From Bacillota bacterium (lineage in GTDB: Bacteria > Bacillota > UBA4882 > UBA8346), in the NCBI GenBank assembly GCA_023401925.1, contig JAEXDA010000028.1, positions 1-64,000 on the forward strand: a stretch of 64,000 nucleotides of DNA, in the 5' to 3' direction. Below the pieces are notes generated by a model, which saw nothing but the letters and a program-made list of their open reading frames with translations, was not told the DNA's origin and ran no database searches. The translations under genes and the position numbers were made by a program. Shown piece after piece: positions 41,277 to 51,423 of this stretch (its first letter is position 1; each line of letters begins with the position of its first letter).

Positions 41277-43760
41277 ATGAAAGCAGTTATTATGGCCGGA
41301 GGAAAAGGGACCCGATTGAGGCCTTTGACATGTTATAAACCAAAACCTATGACGCCGATAGCCAATCGACCGATGATGGAACATATCGTTAATCTGCTTA
41401 AAAAACACGATTTCACCGAGGTCATGGCAACTTTGTTTTATTTGCCCCAGGAGATCGAAAACTATTTTGGGAATGGGCAAAAGTTCGGCATCCAGATGCA
41501 ATATTTTATTGAAGAAACTCCACTAGGAACAGCGGGCAGTGTGCGTAACGGCGCAGAATTTTTAAATGAAACTTTTTTAATCATTAGTGGGGACGCCTTA
41601 ACAGATATCGACTTAACCGGGGCAGTCGATTTCCACCGGTCCAAGGGGGCTGTTGCGACCATTGTATTGACAAAAGTAAATAATCCTCTCGAATACGGGG
41701 TTGTGATTACAGATGAAGAGGGCAGGGTTAAGCGTTTCTTAGAAAAACCCGGTTGGGGTGAAGTTTTTAGTGATACGGTGAATACGGGAATATATATTTT
41801 AGAACCGCGCATTTTTGACTCCTTTCAAAAGGGGCAAATCTTTGATTTCAGCAAAGATCTTTTTCCGTTATTACAAGCCAAAAACGAACCCTTATATGGC
41901 TATGTGGCTTCAGGTTACTGGTCGGATATAGGCAATCTGGAACAATATCGTCAAGCCCATTATGATGTTTTGACGGGCAAAGTAAGCGTGGAGAAGGCGG
42001 GAAAGGAGATAAACCCAGGAGTTTGGGTTGGCGAAGGAGTCGAAATTGATCCGGGGGCAAAGATTACAGCTCCGGCATTGTTGGGTGATTATGTAAAAAT
42101 TGCCGACCGGGTTAGTATAGGAGAAATGTCGGTCATTGGAGACTATGGGACCCTCCAAAGCGGATCGGAAGTTGAGCATAGTATTTTATGGAGCCATTGT
42201 TATATGGGAGGGGACTGTGAAGTAAGTGGGGCTATCATTTGTCAAAATGTCAGTCTAAAAGGAAGAAATATTATCCATGAAGGAGCGGTGCTTGGAGAAA
42301 ATGTTAATATAGGCACAAGGGCAATTGTAAAACCCTCAGTAAGGGTTTGGCCCCATAAATATATTGATAGCGGCTCGATTTTAAACAACAGTTTAATCTG
42401 GTCGCTTAAGGGTTCGAGGAGTCTTTTCGGGAATAGAGGAATCTCCGGTATCATCAATCAGGAAATCAATCCGGAGTTTGTAGCGAAAATAGGCGGTGTT
42501 TTGGGAGCCCATTTAAAGCCTGGCGCTAAAATTGTAGTCAGTTCGGATCATTACCGAGCTGCGCAAGTATTAAAAAGAGCGCTGGTTTCGGGAGTTTTAG
42601 CGGCAGGCGTTGATGTTTACGACCTGGGCACCATACCCTCGTCGGCGACAAGGTACGCCATTCCATCTTTGGGAGTTAGAGGGGGAGTGCATCTTCGGAT
42701 GAGTCCTCAGCAAACCGATGGTATGGTGATAGAATTCTTTGATCATTCTGGCTTGTATATCGATAAAAACAACGAGCGGGCTTTAGAAAATGCATATTTT
42801 GGTGAGGATTTCTTGAGGGTTGAGGCAGGTGCTATGGGTGAATTGGCATTTGTTCCCCATTTGATCGAACCTTATTTGGACGGATTGTTGAATTCCGAAA
42901 CGAGAAAATTGATTCAAGCAAGGCATTATAAAATGGTTATTCATTATGATAATAGCAACCTTTCGCTGATTCTGCCCAGTTTATTGGACAAGCTGGGGGG
43001 TGAAGTTGTTGTTGCCCAAAATCAACCGGGGGATTCAATTCACCGTGTAAGGCCAATAAAAGAATTCGCCCGGATAATGAGTGCTGTTGGGGAAGAAATC
43101 AAATCTTCCGGGGCCGATTTTGGAATTATCACCGGGAATGATGGGGAAAAACTTATTATACTGGATGAACACGGTGAATTGCTAAAGGATGAACAATTAA
43201 CGGCGCTTCTTGCATTTTGGGTTTTAAAATATAAACCCCAAGCTACCATAGCGGTTCAAGTTACAGCACCCCAATTTATTGAGGAACTAGCACGGCAATT
43301 CCATGGTCAAGTCATCCGTACGAAAGCCAATCCACGCTCAATGATGGAAAAGGTAGCTCAGGAAAGGCTATTTCCGTCGGCGGATGGGAGAAACTTGTAT
43401 CAACCGGAGTATGATTCATTGGTATGTCTGGTGAAAGTAATGGAATTATTGGCCAGAGAGCAATTGTCTTTATCTGAGGCCAAAATGCTGATACCCAATG
43501 TTGAAAGAAGCTATCGGGAAGCCGATTGTTCCTGGGAAGATAAAGGGCGGATCATGCGAAATTTGTTTGAAGAAAATAAAAATCTTCCTCTGGAAATGAC
43601 TGACGGACTCAAAGTATTTCATGAACAGGGTTGGGCGCTGGTTTTACCTGATGCCGAAGAGCCGATTTTTAAAATTTATTCCGAGGCCAATACTTCCGAG
43701 GAAGCCGACGCCTTGAGTCAGATTTATTTGACTCGGATTCATCAGTTGCAGACGGAATAA
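41277..43760 (+). CDS. Sugar-1-phosphate nucleotidyltransferase fused to a degenerate phosphomannomutase domain
   Basis: An 827-residue fusion. Residues 1-230 are a nucleotidyltransferase (GGKGTRLRPLT at 8-18), most like mannose-1-phosphate guanylyltransferase. Residues about 245-370 form a left-handed beta-helix with GD/GE hexapeptides. From about 380 on the fold is phosphomannomutase/phosphoglucomutase. There the phosphoserine loop TASHNP is replaced by MSPQQTDG (about 474). The metal loop DGDxDR is replaced by NDGEKL (about 620). The mutase domain is thus probably inactive or regulatory. AAGGAGG precedes the ATG. A hairpin terminator follows. Confidence 0.88.
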   Translation: MKAVIMAGGKGTRLRPLTCYKPKPMTPIANRPMMEHIVNLLKKHDFTEVMATLFYLPQEIENYFGNGQKFGIQMQYFIEETPLGTAGSVRNGAEFLNETFLIISGDALTDIDLTGAVDFHRSKGAVATIVLTKVNNPLEYGVVITDEEGRVKRFLEKPGWGEVFSDTVNTGIYILEPRIFDSFQKGQIFDFSKDLFPLLQAKNEPLYGYVASGYWSDIGNLEQYRQAHYDVLTGKVSVEKAGKEINPGVWVGEGVEIDPGAKITAPALLGDYVKIADRVSIGEMSVIGDYGTLQSGSEVEHSILWSHCYMGGDCEVSGAIICQNVSLKGRNIIHEGAVLGENVNIGTRAIVKPSVRVWPHKYIDSGSILNNSLIWSLKGSRSLFGNRGISGIINQEINPEFVAKIGGVLGAHLKPGAKIVVSSDHYRAAQVLKRALVSGVLAAGVDVYDLGTIPSSATRYAIPSLGVRGGVHLRMSPQQTDGMVIEFFDHSGLYIDKNNERALENAYFGEDFLRVEAGAMGELAFVPHLIEPYLDGLLNSETRKLIQARHYKMVIHYDNSNLSLILPSLLDKLGGEVVVAQNQPGDSIHRVRPIKEFARIMSAVGEEIKSSGADFGIITGNDGEKLIILDEHGELLKDEQLTALLAFWVLKYKPQATIAVQVTAPQFIEELARQFHGQVIRTKANPRSMMEKVAQERLFPSADGRNLYQPEYDSLVCLVKVMELLAREQLSLSEAKMLIPNVERSYREADCSWEDKGRIMRNLFEENKNLPLEMTDGLKVFHEQGWALVLPDAEEPIFKIYSEANTSEEADALSQIYLTRIHQLQTE

Positions 43761-43781
43761 TACCAAAATATCGTGAATAGA

Positions 43782-43816
43782 AAAAGACTTCTTTTCCGAA
43801 AGGGAAGAAGTCTTTT
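43782..43816 (+). terminator. Rho-independent terminator after the nucleotidyltransferase gene
   Basis: AAAAGACTTCTTTTCC faces GGGAAGAAGTCTTTT around a GAAA loop, followed by ATTATT. The stem spans 43782-43816. Confidence 0.85.
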
Positions 43817-43917
43817 ATTATGAGTTTGTTTTTCATAAAGAAGAATTACGATATTCAAAAAGAAAATTTATTGGTATGGACAGGAGGAATTTTAAATTTT
43901 TACTAGAAATATTATTC

Positions 43918-43929
43918 ACAAACGTTTGT
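43918..43929. promoter_or_regulatory. Palindromic operator ACAAACGTTTGT (LacI-type), site 1
   Basis: A perfect 12-bp palindrome with the central CG pair typical of LacI-family operators. It lies 322 bp before the GH3 gene. Confidence 0.55.
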
Positions 43930-44137
43930 CAAAAAATAAAAATCTTTTTCCTGCGTCCATAGAATTTATCCTATGAAATATGGTAATTTCTTAAAAAATC
44001 GGAATAATCCGATGAATAGAGATGCGGACCATTATCAAGGAATCGTGGCATAGATTTTCATAATCTATTTTCATGATAAATAGAGAATATGTCGGCTTTA
44101 ACTGAATAAATTGATCTTGTAAAAGATGGTCGTTTTA

Positions 44138-44149
44138 ACAAACGTTTGC
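44138..44149. promoter_or_regulatory. Palindromic operator ACAAACGTTTGC (LacI-type), site 2
   Basis: It matches site 1 in 11 of 12 bases and lies 102 bp before the GH3 start. The centre-to-centre distance to site 1 is 220 bp, close to 21 helical turns, which would allow looping by a tetrameric repressor. The regulator gene is not in the window. Confidence 0.55.
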
Positions 44150-44250
44150 TGGAGATATCTTCATTCATGAATTTGTACATTATAGAACCGGGAAATGTAA
44201 TGTTTTCATGAAATCGGGGAAGATCACATTGATCACATGGAGGGTTTCAA

Positions 44251-46422
44251 ATGTCGGTTCAACCTGAGAATTATGATGAAACCTTAAGTTTTGAGGAACG
44301 GGCCAAAGATTTGGTATCAAAAATGACTTTGGAAGAAAAAGTCGGTCAGATGATTTATAATGCGCCGGCAATCCCCAGGTTGGGTATTCCTTCCTATAAT
44401 TGGTGGAATGAAGCATTGCATGGGGTTGCGCGAGCCGGAACCGCTACGGTTTTTCCGCAAGCCATCGGAATGGCGGCGACCTTTGATGAAAACTTAATTT
44501 ATCGAGTCGCAGATACAATTTCAACGGAAGGCCGGGCCAAATATCATGAGGCCCAACGGAATAACGATCATGGCATCTATAAAGGGTTAACATTTTGGTC
44601 ACCCAATGTGAATATATTTCGTGATCCGCGGTGGGGCCGGGGCCATGAAACGTATGGTGAAGATCCTTACTTGACCGGTAGGCTCGGGGTAAGATTTATC
44701 AAAGGACTTCAGGGAAACGATGGAGTTTACTTAAAAACGGCGGCCTGCGCTAAACATTTCGCCGTTCATAGCGGGCCGGAAGGCGAACGGCATAGCTTCA
44801 ATGCGGTGGTATCCGAGAAGGATTTGTGGGAAACTTATCTTCCGGCCTTTAAAGAATGCGTGAAAGAAGCCAATGTGGCTGGAGTTATGGGCGCTTATAA
44901 CCGTACCAACGGTGAACCGTGTTGCGGGAGTGAAACGTTATTGCAAAAAATTCTCCGGGGAGATTGGAGTTTTAACGGATATATAACCTCGGATTGTTGG
45001 GCGATTAAAGATTTTCATGAAAACCATATGGTTACCAAAACCGCTCCGGAGTCGGTGGCCCTGGCTGTTAATAATGGTTGTGACTTGAACTGCGGCAATA
45101 TGTATTTGAATTTGCTTCTGGCCCATCAAGAAGGCTTGATTGATGAAGCGACCATCGATAAGTCTGTAATCCGTTTGATGTTCATTCGCATGAAACTGGG
45201 AATGTTTGATCCCCCGGAATGTGTTCCGTATAGTGCAATACCTTACGAAAAGAATGATTGTGACGAACATCGCCAATTTGCCCTGGATGTTTCCAAAAAA
45301 TCTTTGGTGCTGTTGAAAAATGCCAATCGCTTATTGCCTCTTGATAAATCCAAAATCAAATCGATTGGCGTTATCGGGCCCAACGCCGATAGCCGGGCCG
45401 CCCTCATGGGGAATTATTGCGGAACCGCTTCGCGCTATGTGACGGTGCTGGAGGGAATTACTCAGGCTGTTGAAGAACCTGTCCGGGTGTACTATAGCCA
45501 GGGATGTCATTTATATAAAGACAAAGTCGAAGGGCTGGGCGAGTCCAAAGACCGTTTTGCCGAGGCAGTCGCTGTTGCCCGGAAAAGTGATATTGTTGTT
45601 ATGTGTTTGGGCCTCGATGCCACGATTGAGGGAGAACAAGGCGATACTTCCAACGAATATGCCAGTGGCGACAAAAATCATTTGAATTTGCCCGGACTGC
45701 AGCAAGAACTCCTTGAAACCGTATTTAAAGTTGGGAAACCCGTTATTGTAGTTCTCCTTTCGGGAAGCGCCTTAGCGGTTACCTGGGCTGACGCTCACAT
45801 CCCAGCGATCATTCAAGCTTGGTATCCTGGAGCTGAAGGCGGGAAAGCTATTGCTTCCTTGATATTCGGTGATTACAGTCCATCGGCCCGTTTACCGGTG
45901 ACGTTTTATCGAAGTACCGAGGAATTGCCTGATTTTAGCGATTATTCCATGAATAACCGGACGTACCGTTATATGAAGGGTGAAGCCCTCTATCCATTCG
46001 GATACGGTTTGAGCTATACCCGATTTGAATATCGGGAATTGAGACTGGCCGGGACCCAAATCAAGGCTGGTGAGAGTGCTTTTTGCAGTGTTAAAGTAAA
46101 AAATGCCGGCCGGTATCCGGCCGAAGAAGCGGTCCAATTATATCTGAAGGATTTGGAGGCCAGCGTGATTGTTCCCAAGTGGCAATTGCGGGGAGTCCGG
46201 AAAGTACTTCTTCAACCAGGACAGGAGCAGGAAATTTCCTTTGAGATTCCTCCCCGGTTGATGGCCCTCGTTAACGAGGAAGGAAAATGCATTTTGGAAC
46301 CGGGCGGATTTGAAGTTTATGTCGGGGGAAATCAACCCGACGCCAGAAGTCAGGAACTGACCGGATCTAAAGTGTTGCAGGCAGGATTTGAAGTTACGGG
46401 ATCGCCGGTTGAAATTGAGTAG
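44251..46422 (+). CDS. Beta-xylosidase/beta-glucosidase, GH3
   Basis: A 723-residue three-domain GH3 enzyme. The N-terminal YNWWNEALHGVARAG is characteristic of the beta-xylosidase branch. Asp248 in TSDCWAI is the nucleophile. The second domain and a C-terminal fibronectin-III-like domain (EEAVQLYLKDLEAS) follow. There is no signal peptide, so it acts in the cytosol on imported xylo- or gluco-oligosaccharides. The ATG follows GGAGGG. It leads an operon with a CUT1 importer and a GH43 gene, which supports xylan-derived substrates. Confidence 0.92.
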   Translation: MSVQPENYDETLSFEERAKDLVSKMTLEEKVGQMIYNAPAIPRLGIPSYNWWNEALHGVARAGTATVFPQAIGMAATFDENLIYRVADTISTEGRAKYHEAQRNNDHGIYKGLTFWSPNVNIFRDPRWGRGHETYGEDPYLTGRLGVRFIKGLQGNDGVYLKTAACAKHFAVHSGPEGERHSFNAVVSEKDLWETYLPAFKECVKEANVAGVMGAYNRTNGEPCCGSETLLQKILRGDWSFNGYITSDCWAIKDFHENHMVTKTAPESVALAVNNGCDLNCGNMYLNLLLAHQEGLIDEATIDKSVIRLMFIRMKLGMFDPPECVPYSAIPYEKNDCDEHRQFALDVSKKSLVLLKNANRLLPLDKSKIKSIGVIGPNADSRAALMGNYCGTASRYVTVLEGITQAVEEPVRVYYSQGCHLYKDKVEGLGESKDRFAEAVAVARKSDIVVMCLGLDATIEGEQGDTSNEYASGDKNHLNLPGLQQELLETVFKVGKPVIVVLLSGSALAVTWADAHIPAIIQAWYPGAEGGKAIASLIFGDYSPSARLPVTFYRSTEELPDFSDYSMNNRTYRYMKGEALYPFGYGLSYTRFEYRELRLAGTQIKAGESAFCSVKVKNAGRYPAEEAVQLYLKDLEASVIVPKWQLRGVRKVLLQPGQEQEISFEIPPRLMALVNEEGKCILEPGGFEVYVGGNQPDARSQELTGSKVLQAGFEVTGSPVEIE

Positions 46423-46557
46423 TAATTTCTGATGCGTATTGGAAATAAAAACATATATAGCAAATGAAGGATATGTTCGGGAGGTGAGGAATCCAAGCGA
46501 ATGATGGTGACATGGGTTTGAATCTGATGAAAGAGAAAAGAATGGAGGAAAAGAAGG

Positions 46558-47814
46558 ATGAAAAAAGTAGTTTTAATTTGTTGCTTGTTTGCTTTGATGG
46601 TTGCTTTATTGATTCCGGTGTATGCAGCTCCGAAAGTTACACTTAGCGTTTGGGGTCGTGATCTTACCGATGATGGTGCCGACCATGCTTATATTAAAGC
46701 ACTGGTTAATAATTTTAAGGCCAAAAATCCGGATATCAATCTAGAGTATATCGCCTTGGGTGATCCCGGTTTGATGGACAAAACAAAAGTTGCTATGGCC
46801 AACAACAAAGATCTTCCGGATATTTTCCAGGGTTGGGGCGGTTCCGTTATGGGCGGTTATGCTGACGGCGGTCGGTTGCTCGATATGACCAAAGAGTTGA
46901 AAGATATTCCCGGCAGTGCTGCTGCTCAACAAGCCATGTCCTGGAAAGGCAAGATCTATGGTGTAGCACCATTCTTTGCGGTTGCTGGTGTATTTGTCAA
47001 CGATGGCCTGTTAAAAAAATATAATTTGACTATGCCGTCTACACTTGATGGGCTGGAAAAAGTGGCTGATACTCTAAAGAGTAATGGGATTCAACCTTTT
47101 GCTTGCGGCGCTAGAGACAAATGGCCGGCTTTGGCATTATTTATGTATTTGACCGATCGGACTGGCGGTGTTCAAGTATTCAATAATGCTAGCGCCAGGA
47201 AGAGCCGTTTTGATAGTGCTGACTTTATCAAAGCCGCTCAGAAATATCAGGAGTGGGTAAAGAAGGGTTATTTTGGCGATAAACCGCTTGGTGAGTCATA
47301 CAATGATGCTCAACAACTTATGGCTACTGCTAAAGCGGCTATGATTATAACCGGTTCCTGGATGTGCGCTCAGTTCTCCAACAAAGAGTTTACCGATCAA
47401 ACCATTAGTTTCTATGCTTTTCCGGAATTGAAGGGTGGCAAAGGTAAGATTACCGATGTTATGGGTATGCCCGATATCGCTTTTACCGTTACTAAAGCTG
47501 CCGCGAATAAGAAGGATGCGGTTGTGCGCTTCTTGAAGTATGCGATGAGTGTGGAAGTTTGTCAAGCCGAGCCTGGCCGGATTTGTTCCGTACCGGGAGT
47601 AAAAGCTCCCTCCCGCTTGACTGGCATGGCTTCGGAGGTATTTAGTAAGTCAAAAGCGGTTCAATTCTGGTGGGATCAGAATTTGCCGCCGATGGTGACC
47701 ACACCTCTTCTTGACGCAATCCAAAATGTTTTCATCCAGAATGCCGACGTCAAGAAAGCCTTTACCACCTACGAATCATTAGTGGAAGAGAATATGGGAC
47801 CAGCTAAGAAATAA
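46558..47814 (+). CDS. Sugar-binding protein of a CUT1 ABC importer
   Basis: A 418-residue binding protein with signal peptide (residues 1-23, VLICCLFALMVALLIPVYA). The mature part starts VTLSVWGRDLTDDGADHAY. Codon use is rich in GCT and GTT, suggesting high expression. GGAGGAAAAGAAGG precedes the ATG. A GC-rich hairpin after the stop separates it from the permease genes. The xylosidase neighbours suggest xylo-oligosaccharide. Confidence 0.9.
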   Translation: MKKVVLICCLFALMVALLIPVYAAPKVTLSVWGRDLTDDGADHAYIKALVNNFKAKNPDINLEYIALGDPGLMDKTKVAMANNKDLPDIFQGWGGSVMGGYADGGRLLDMTKELKDIPGSAAAQQAMSWKGKIYGVAPFFAVAGVFVNDGLLKKYNLTMPSTLDGLEKVADTLKSNGIQPFACGARDKWPALALFMYLTDRTGGVQVFNNASARKSRFDSADFIKAAQKYQEWVKKGYFGDKPLGESYNDAQQLMATAKAAMIITGSWMCAQFSNKEFTDQTISFYAFPELKGGKGKITDVMGMPDIAFTVTKAAANKKDAVVRFLKYAMSVEVCQAEPGRICSVPGVKAPSRLTGMASEVFSKSKAVQFWWDQNLPPMVTTPLLDAIQNVFIQNADVKKAFTTYESLVEENMGPAKK

Positions 47815-47834
47815 GCATTCGTCCCATGATAATA

Positions 47835-47872
47835 GTCGGCGGAGGTGTGGAGCTATTTCTGCCTCCGCCGGC
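47835..47872 (+). terminator. Intra-operon hairpin after the binding-protein gene
   Basis: GTCGGCGGAGG pairs over 11 bp with CCTCCGCCGGC. No T-run follows directly. Such hairpins protect binding-protein mRNA and reduce permease expression in many ABC operons; that role is inferred. Confidence 0.65.
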
Positions 47873-47957
47873 TTATATATTAGGAAAAACATTGGTATCG
47901 CAAATTACTTTCATATCCCGGAAACATGATAATTTGAAAGGCATTGAGGTGTTGGGA

Positions 47958-48890
47958 ATGCAAGAAGCCATGAATGTAAGTGGTTCATCCTATGAGAAAA
48001 GCAAGAAAAAGCAGAAATGGAATGTTGCTTTCTTTAAAGTTCTGTTTCTTCTGCCAGCCTTATTATTTCTAGGCATTTTTATGTATTATCCGATCGCAGA
48101 AACATTTCATCTTTCGTTAATGCGTACCAGTGGCCTTGGTGATAGTGTTTTCACCGGATTTGATAATTATATTAGGTTATTTGCAAATGCAGAGTTCCAG
48201 GCCGGTTTGATTAATGTTTTTGCCTGGGCGTTCTGGAGCGTAGTTATTCAGATCCCCTTGGCCTTCTTCATCGCTTTCGCTTTATCGACTTATCCGAATA
48301 AGATTACCAGTCCGTTACGCGCTGTCTACTATATGGCATCGATTCTACCGTCGGCCATTGTAGCAATGTTGGGCCGGTTTGTTTTTGCGCCTAATTTCGG
48401 TATCATTGCCTCTCTTTCAGCCAAATTCCATTGGGACTGGCTGGGAAGAGTAGATTTTCTAGGTAATCCACAACTCGCTTTCTGGTCGCTGTTTACCGTT
48501 GCCACTTGGGCATATTCCGGTTTTAACATCATCTATCTGATGGCGAACATCGAACAGATACCCAAGGAGATTAGCGAAGCATCACAATTGGATGGAGCCA
48601 ACCGGGGGCAATATGCAAGGTATGTAGTCTTGCCGATGGTTGCCTATCCTCTCCGTATTTGTGCTATTTTGTGTATTGTCGGTAGCCTGAAGCTTTTCGA
48701 TTTACCGTATCTTCTCACCAAAGGCGGGCCGGGCGACGCAACCAAAACATTGGGAATTATCCTATATCAACAGGGCTTTGTCAATTGGCAGTATGGTAAA
48801 GCTGCTGCAGTAGGCGTGGTTATTTTCCTGCTTTCGTTAATTTTTACTGTGGCTCAATTCTCTTGGCAAAGAAAAGAAGGTGATATTTGA
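47958..48890 (+). CDS. Carbohydrate ABC transporter permease (MalF/CUT1 type)
   Basis: About 310 residues. The ATG at 47958 is seven bases after GAGGTG; upstream in-frame codons run through the hairpin and are rejected. The N-terminus is polar (SYEKSKKKQKWN), followed by six membrane segments. The EAA loop reads EASQLDGANRGQYARYVVLP. It is followed one base later by the second permease start. Confidence 0.9.
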   Translation: MQEAMNVSGSSYEKSKKKQKWNVAFFKVLFLLPALLFLGIFMYYPIAETFHLSLMRTSGLGDSVFTGFDNYIRLFANAEFQAGLINVFAWAFWSVVIQIPLAFFIAFALSTYPNKITSPLRAVYYMASILPSAIVAMLGRFVFAPNFGIIASLSAKFHWDWLGRVDFLGNPQLAFWSLFTVATWAYSGFNIIYLMANIEQIPKEISEASQLDGANRGQYARYVVLPMVAYPLRICAILCIVGSLKLFDLPYLLTKGGPGDATKTLGIILYQQGFVNWQYGKAAAVGVVIFLLSLIFTVAQFSWQRKEGDI

Positions 48891-48891
48891 G

Positions 48892-49767
48892 ATGAACAAC
48901 ACATCAGTTGAAACAGACCAGCAGGAACAATCCATTAGAACTCGTCCGTCAATTCCAGGCGTGCTAATTACCATTATTTTGGTTTTGCTGGCTTTGACAG
49001 TTATCTTACCACTCCTTATGCCATGGCTCTTTGTATTCAAAACCCGGTTGGAATGCTCTTACAATCCATGGAGCTTGCCGACTCAGATGCGTTGGAATAA
49101 TTTTATTGAAGCGTGGGTAGCCGTACAGATTGACCAAGGGTTAATCAATACTTTAATTGTATGTTTAGGTGCGGTTGTCTGTACAGTACCCTCAGCGGCG
49201 ATGGCGGGTTATATTTTTGCCCGTTATCGGAGCAAAGTTACAGAAGTCGCGTTTTACTGTATCTTGGCAGGCTATTTCGTACCGATGCAGATGATTTTAA
49301 TTCCGCTTTACAAACTTTGCTCGCAAATGAACCTGACTGATTCGTTACCTGGACTTTTTTTACCGCTTACCGCTTTTGGGATCCCATTTTGGACAATTAT
49401 TTATCGTTCCTTTTTTCAGGGTTTGCCTGGGGAACTGGCAGAAGCAGCAAGAATCGATGGCGCTGGACATACAGGTACCTTTTTCCGGATTATGTTGCCG
49501 TTGGCTAAGCCGGCGACCGTTTTGGCCACCTTACTGGTTTTTATAAGCGCTTGGAGCGATTATCTATTGAGCTTAATTCTCATTAACAGTCTAAAATTCT
49601 TTACTATGCAGCTACGGGTAGCGCAGTTCCTTAGTGCATATGGTGTAGACCATATGCCAAGATATGCTGCTGCAGCAATTATTGCTGCTGCGCCTACCAT
49701 CTTGTTATATATTTTGGGTCATCGCTGGATTCTTAAAGGAACACTCGCCGGCGCTTTGAAAGGGTAA
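48892..49767 (+). CDS. Carbohydrate ABC transporter permease (MalG/CUT1 type)
   Basis: About 291 residues with six membrane segments. The EAA loop is EAARIDGAGHTGTFFRIMLP and the C-terminus LKGTLAGALKG. The ATG at 48892 follows AAGGTG inside the end of the previous gene; a GTG at 48880 is also in frame. It completes the importer apart from the shared ATPase. Confidence 0.9.
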   Translation: MNNTSVETDQQEQSIRTRPSIPGVLITIILVLLALTVILPLLMPWLFVFKTRLECSYNPWSLPTQMRWNNFIEAWVAVQIDQGLINTLIVCLGAVVCTVPSAAMAGYIFARYRSKVTEVAFYCILAGYFVPMQMILIPLYKLCSQMNLTDSLPGLFLPLTAFGIPFWTIIYRSFFQGLPGELAEAARIDGAGHTGTFFRIMLPLAKPATVLATLLVFISAWSDYLLSLILINSLKFFTMQLRVAQFLSAYGVDHMPRYAAAAIIAAAPTILLYILGHRWILKGTLAGALKG

Positions 49768-49815
49768 GAGCGAAATCCGGTTTGGATATACGATGACTTG
49801 TAAGGATGAGTCGCT

Positions 49816-51390
49816 ATGGATGTTCCAAATCATAAACAGCTTTTCATCAATCCCATCCTGCCCGGTTTTTACCCGGACCCATCCATTTGTAGAGTGGCTG
49901 GAGATTATTATCTGGTGACTTCGTCCTTTTGTTATTTCCCAGGAGTACCGGTTTTTCACAGCCGGGATTTGGTTCATTGGGAGCAGATCGGCTTTGCCTT
50001 GAACCGGCCATCGCAACTGGATTTGGATGGAGTTGGCCATTCGGAGGGAATCTATGCCCCTACCATCCGGTATCATCAGGGAACTTTTTATTTGATTACC
50101 ACCAATATTACCAAGGGTGGCAATTTTCTGGTTACTGCCGGCAATCCGGCGGGTCCGTGGTCCGATCCTTGCTGGTTGCCTGATGCGCCGGGAATCGACC
50201 CGTCATTGTTTTTTCAAGAAGATGGAAAAGCTTATTATGTTGGGACAAGACCAATCCCCGAGGGGCCGAAATATTTCGGCAACTGGGAAATTTGGTTGCA
50301 GGAACTGGATTTGAATAAGATGAAACTGAGCGGCGGCGTTTACCCTTTATGGCGCGGTGCGATGCGGGATGTAGTGTGGCCGGAAGGTCCTCATTTATAT
50401 TGTAAAGACGGCTGGTATTATTTAATGATTTCCGAGGGTGGAACGGATTATCATCATTCCATTACGGTTGCCCGCAGCCGGCAAATTACCGGGCCCTATG
50501 AAGGCAATCCCGGGAACCCGGTTTTAACCCATCGTCAGTTGGGGAAGGATTATCCAATCCAAAATGTGGGCCATGGGGATCTGGTTCAAACCCAGAATGG
50601 TGAGTGGTGGATGGTTGCTTTAGGCTCCAGGCCGTATGGAGGATACTACCGTAATTTAGGCCGGGAAACTTTTTTAATACCGGTGGTTTGGGAAGACAAC
50701 TGGCCGGTGGTAAGTCCGGGAAACGGGCGGGTCGAACTCACTTATCCTTCGCCGGATCTTTCTTTCTACAATGTAGGATCCGGGGAAATTCGAGATGATT
50801 TTGATGGTGAATCACTGAAATTATCCTGGCAGGTATTACGCACTCCCCGGAATCCATTTTGGAGTTTGAAAGAAAGGCCGGGCCATTTACGGCTTTTCAC
50901 GAAACCGGAAAGACTCACGGAATTGGCGAATCCGAGCTTTATCGGACGGCGTCAACAACATATTCGTTTTGAAGCCGCCACGGTGATGGAATTTCAATTT
51001 CATCCGAAGGAGACGGCAGGTTTGGCAGTGATTCAAAGTAATGAGTTCCATTTCCGTTTTGAACTGGCGGCCCCTTTCGAGATGGGGGAACAAAATCTCA
51101 TCCGTCTGGTAAAATGTGAAAAAGGTGTGGAGACGGTTTTAGCGGAGGATGTTTATCCCTCTGCCCGGATTTATTTGAAAGTAAAGGCTGGCGGACAAGA
51201 ATATAGTTTCTATTATGGCAACGATGGACAGCGCTATCGGGCGCTGGTTGAAAATATAGATGGCAGAATCCTTAGTACCGATGTTGCCGGAGGATTTGTG
51301 GGGACCTTGATTGGATTATTTGCTTCCAGTAATGGCAATCCCCCTGCCGGTTTTGCCGATTTTGACTGGTTTGAGTATGAAGGACAGTAA
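49816..51390 (+). CDS. Beta-xylosidase/alpha-arabinofuranosidase, GH43
   Basis: A 524-residue enzyme with an N-terminal five-bladed propeller. The three acidic residues are Asp21 in FYPDPS, Asp128 in GIDPS and Glu190 in WPEGPH. A C-terminal beta-sandwich (from about 325, RDDFDGESLKLSWQVLR) is typical of GH43 xylosidases with the extra domain. No signal peptide is present. The start has AAGGATGAG upstream. It ends the GH3-importer-GH43 operon before a terminator. It would remove xylose or arabinose from imported fragments. Confidence 0.92.
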   Translation: MDVPNHKQLFINPILPGFYPDPSICRVAGDYYLVTSSFCYFPGVPVFHSRDLVHWEQIGFALNRPSQLDLDGVGHSEGIYAPTIRYHQGTFYLITTNITKGGNFLVTAGNPAGPWSDPCWLPDAPGIDPSLFFQEDGKAYYVGTRPIPEGPKYFGNWEIWLQELDLNKMKLSGGVYPLWRGAMRDVVWPEGPHLYCKDGWYYLMISEGGTDYHHSITVARSRQITGPYEGNPGNPVLTHRQLGKDYPIQNVGHGDLVQTQNGEWWMVALGSRPYGGYYRNLGRETFLIPVVWEDNWPVVSPGNGRVELTYPSPDLSFYNVGSGEIRDDFDGESLKLSWQVLRTPRNPFWSLKERPGHLRLFTKPERLTELANPSFIGRRQQHIRFEAATVMEFQFHPKETAGLAVIQSNEFHFRFELAAPFEMGEQNLIRLVKCEKGVETVLAEDVYPSARIYLKVKAGGQEYSFYYGNDGQRYRALVENIDGRILSTDVAGGFVGTLIGLFASSNGNPPAGFADFDWFEYEGQ

Positions 51391-51423
51391 AGTTTCAGCG
51401 AAATTCATTATCAAGAGCGTTGT

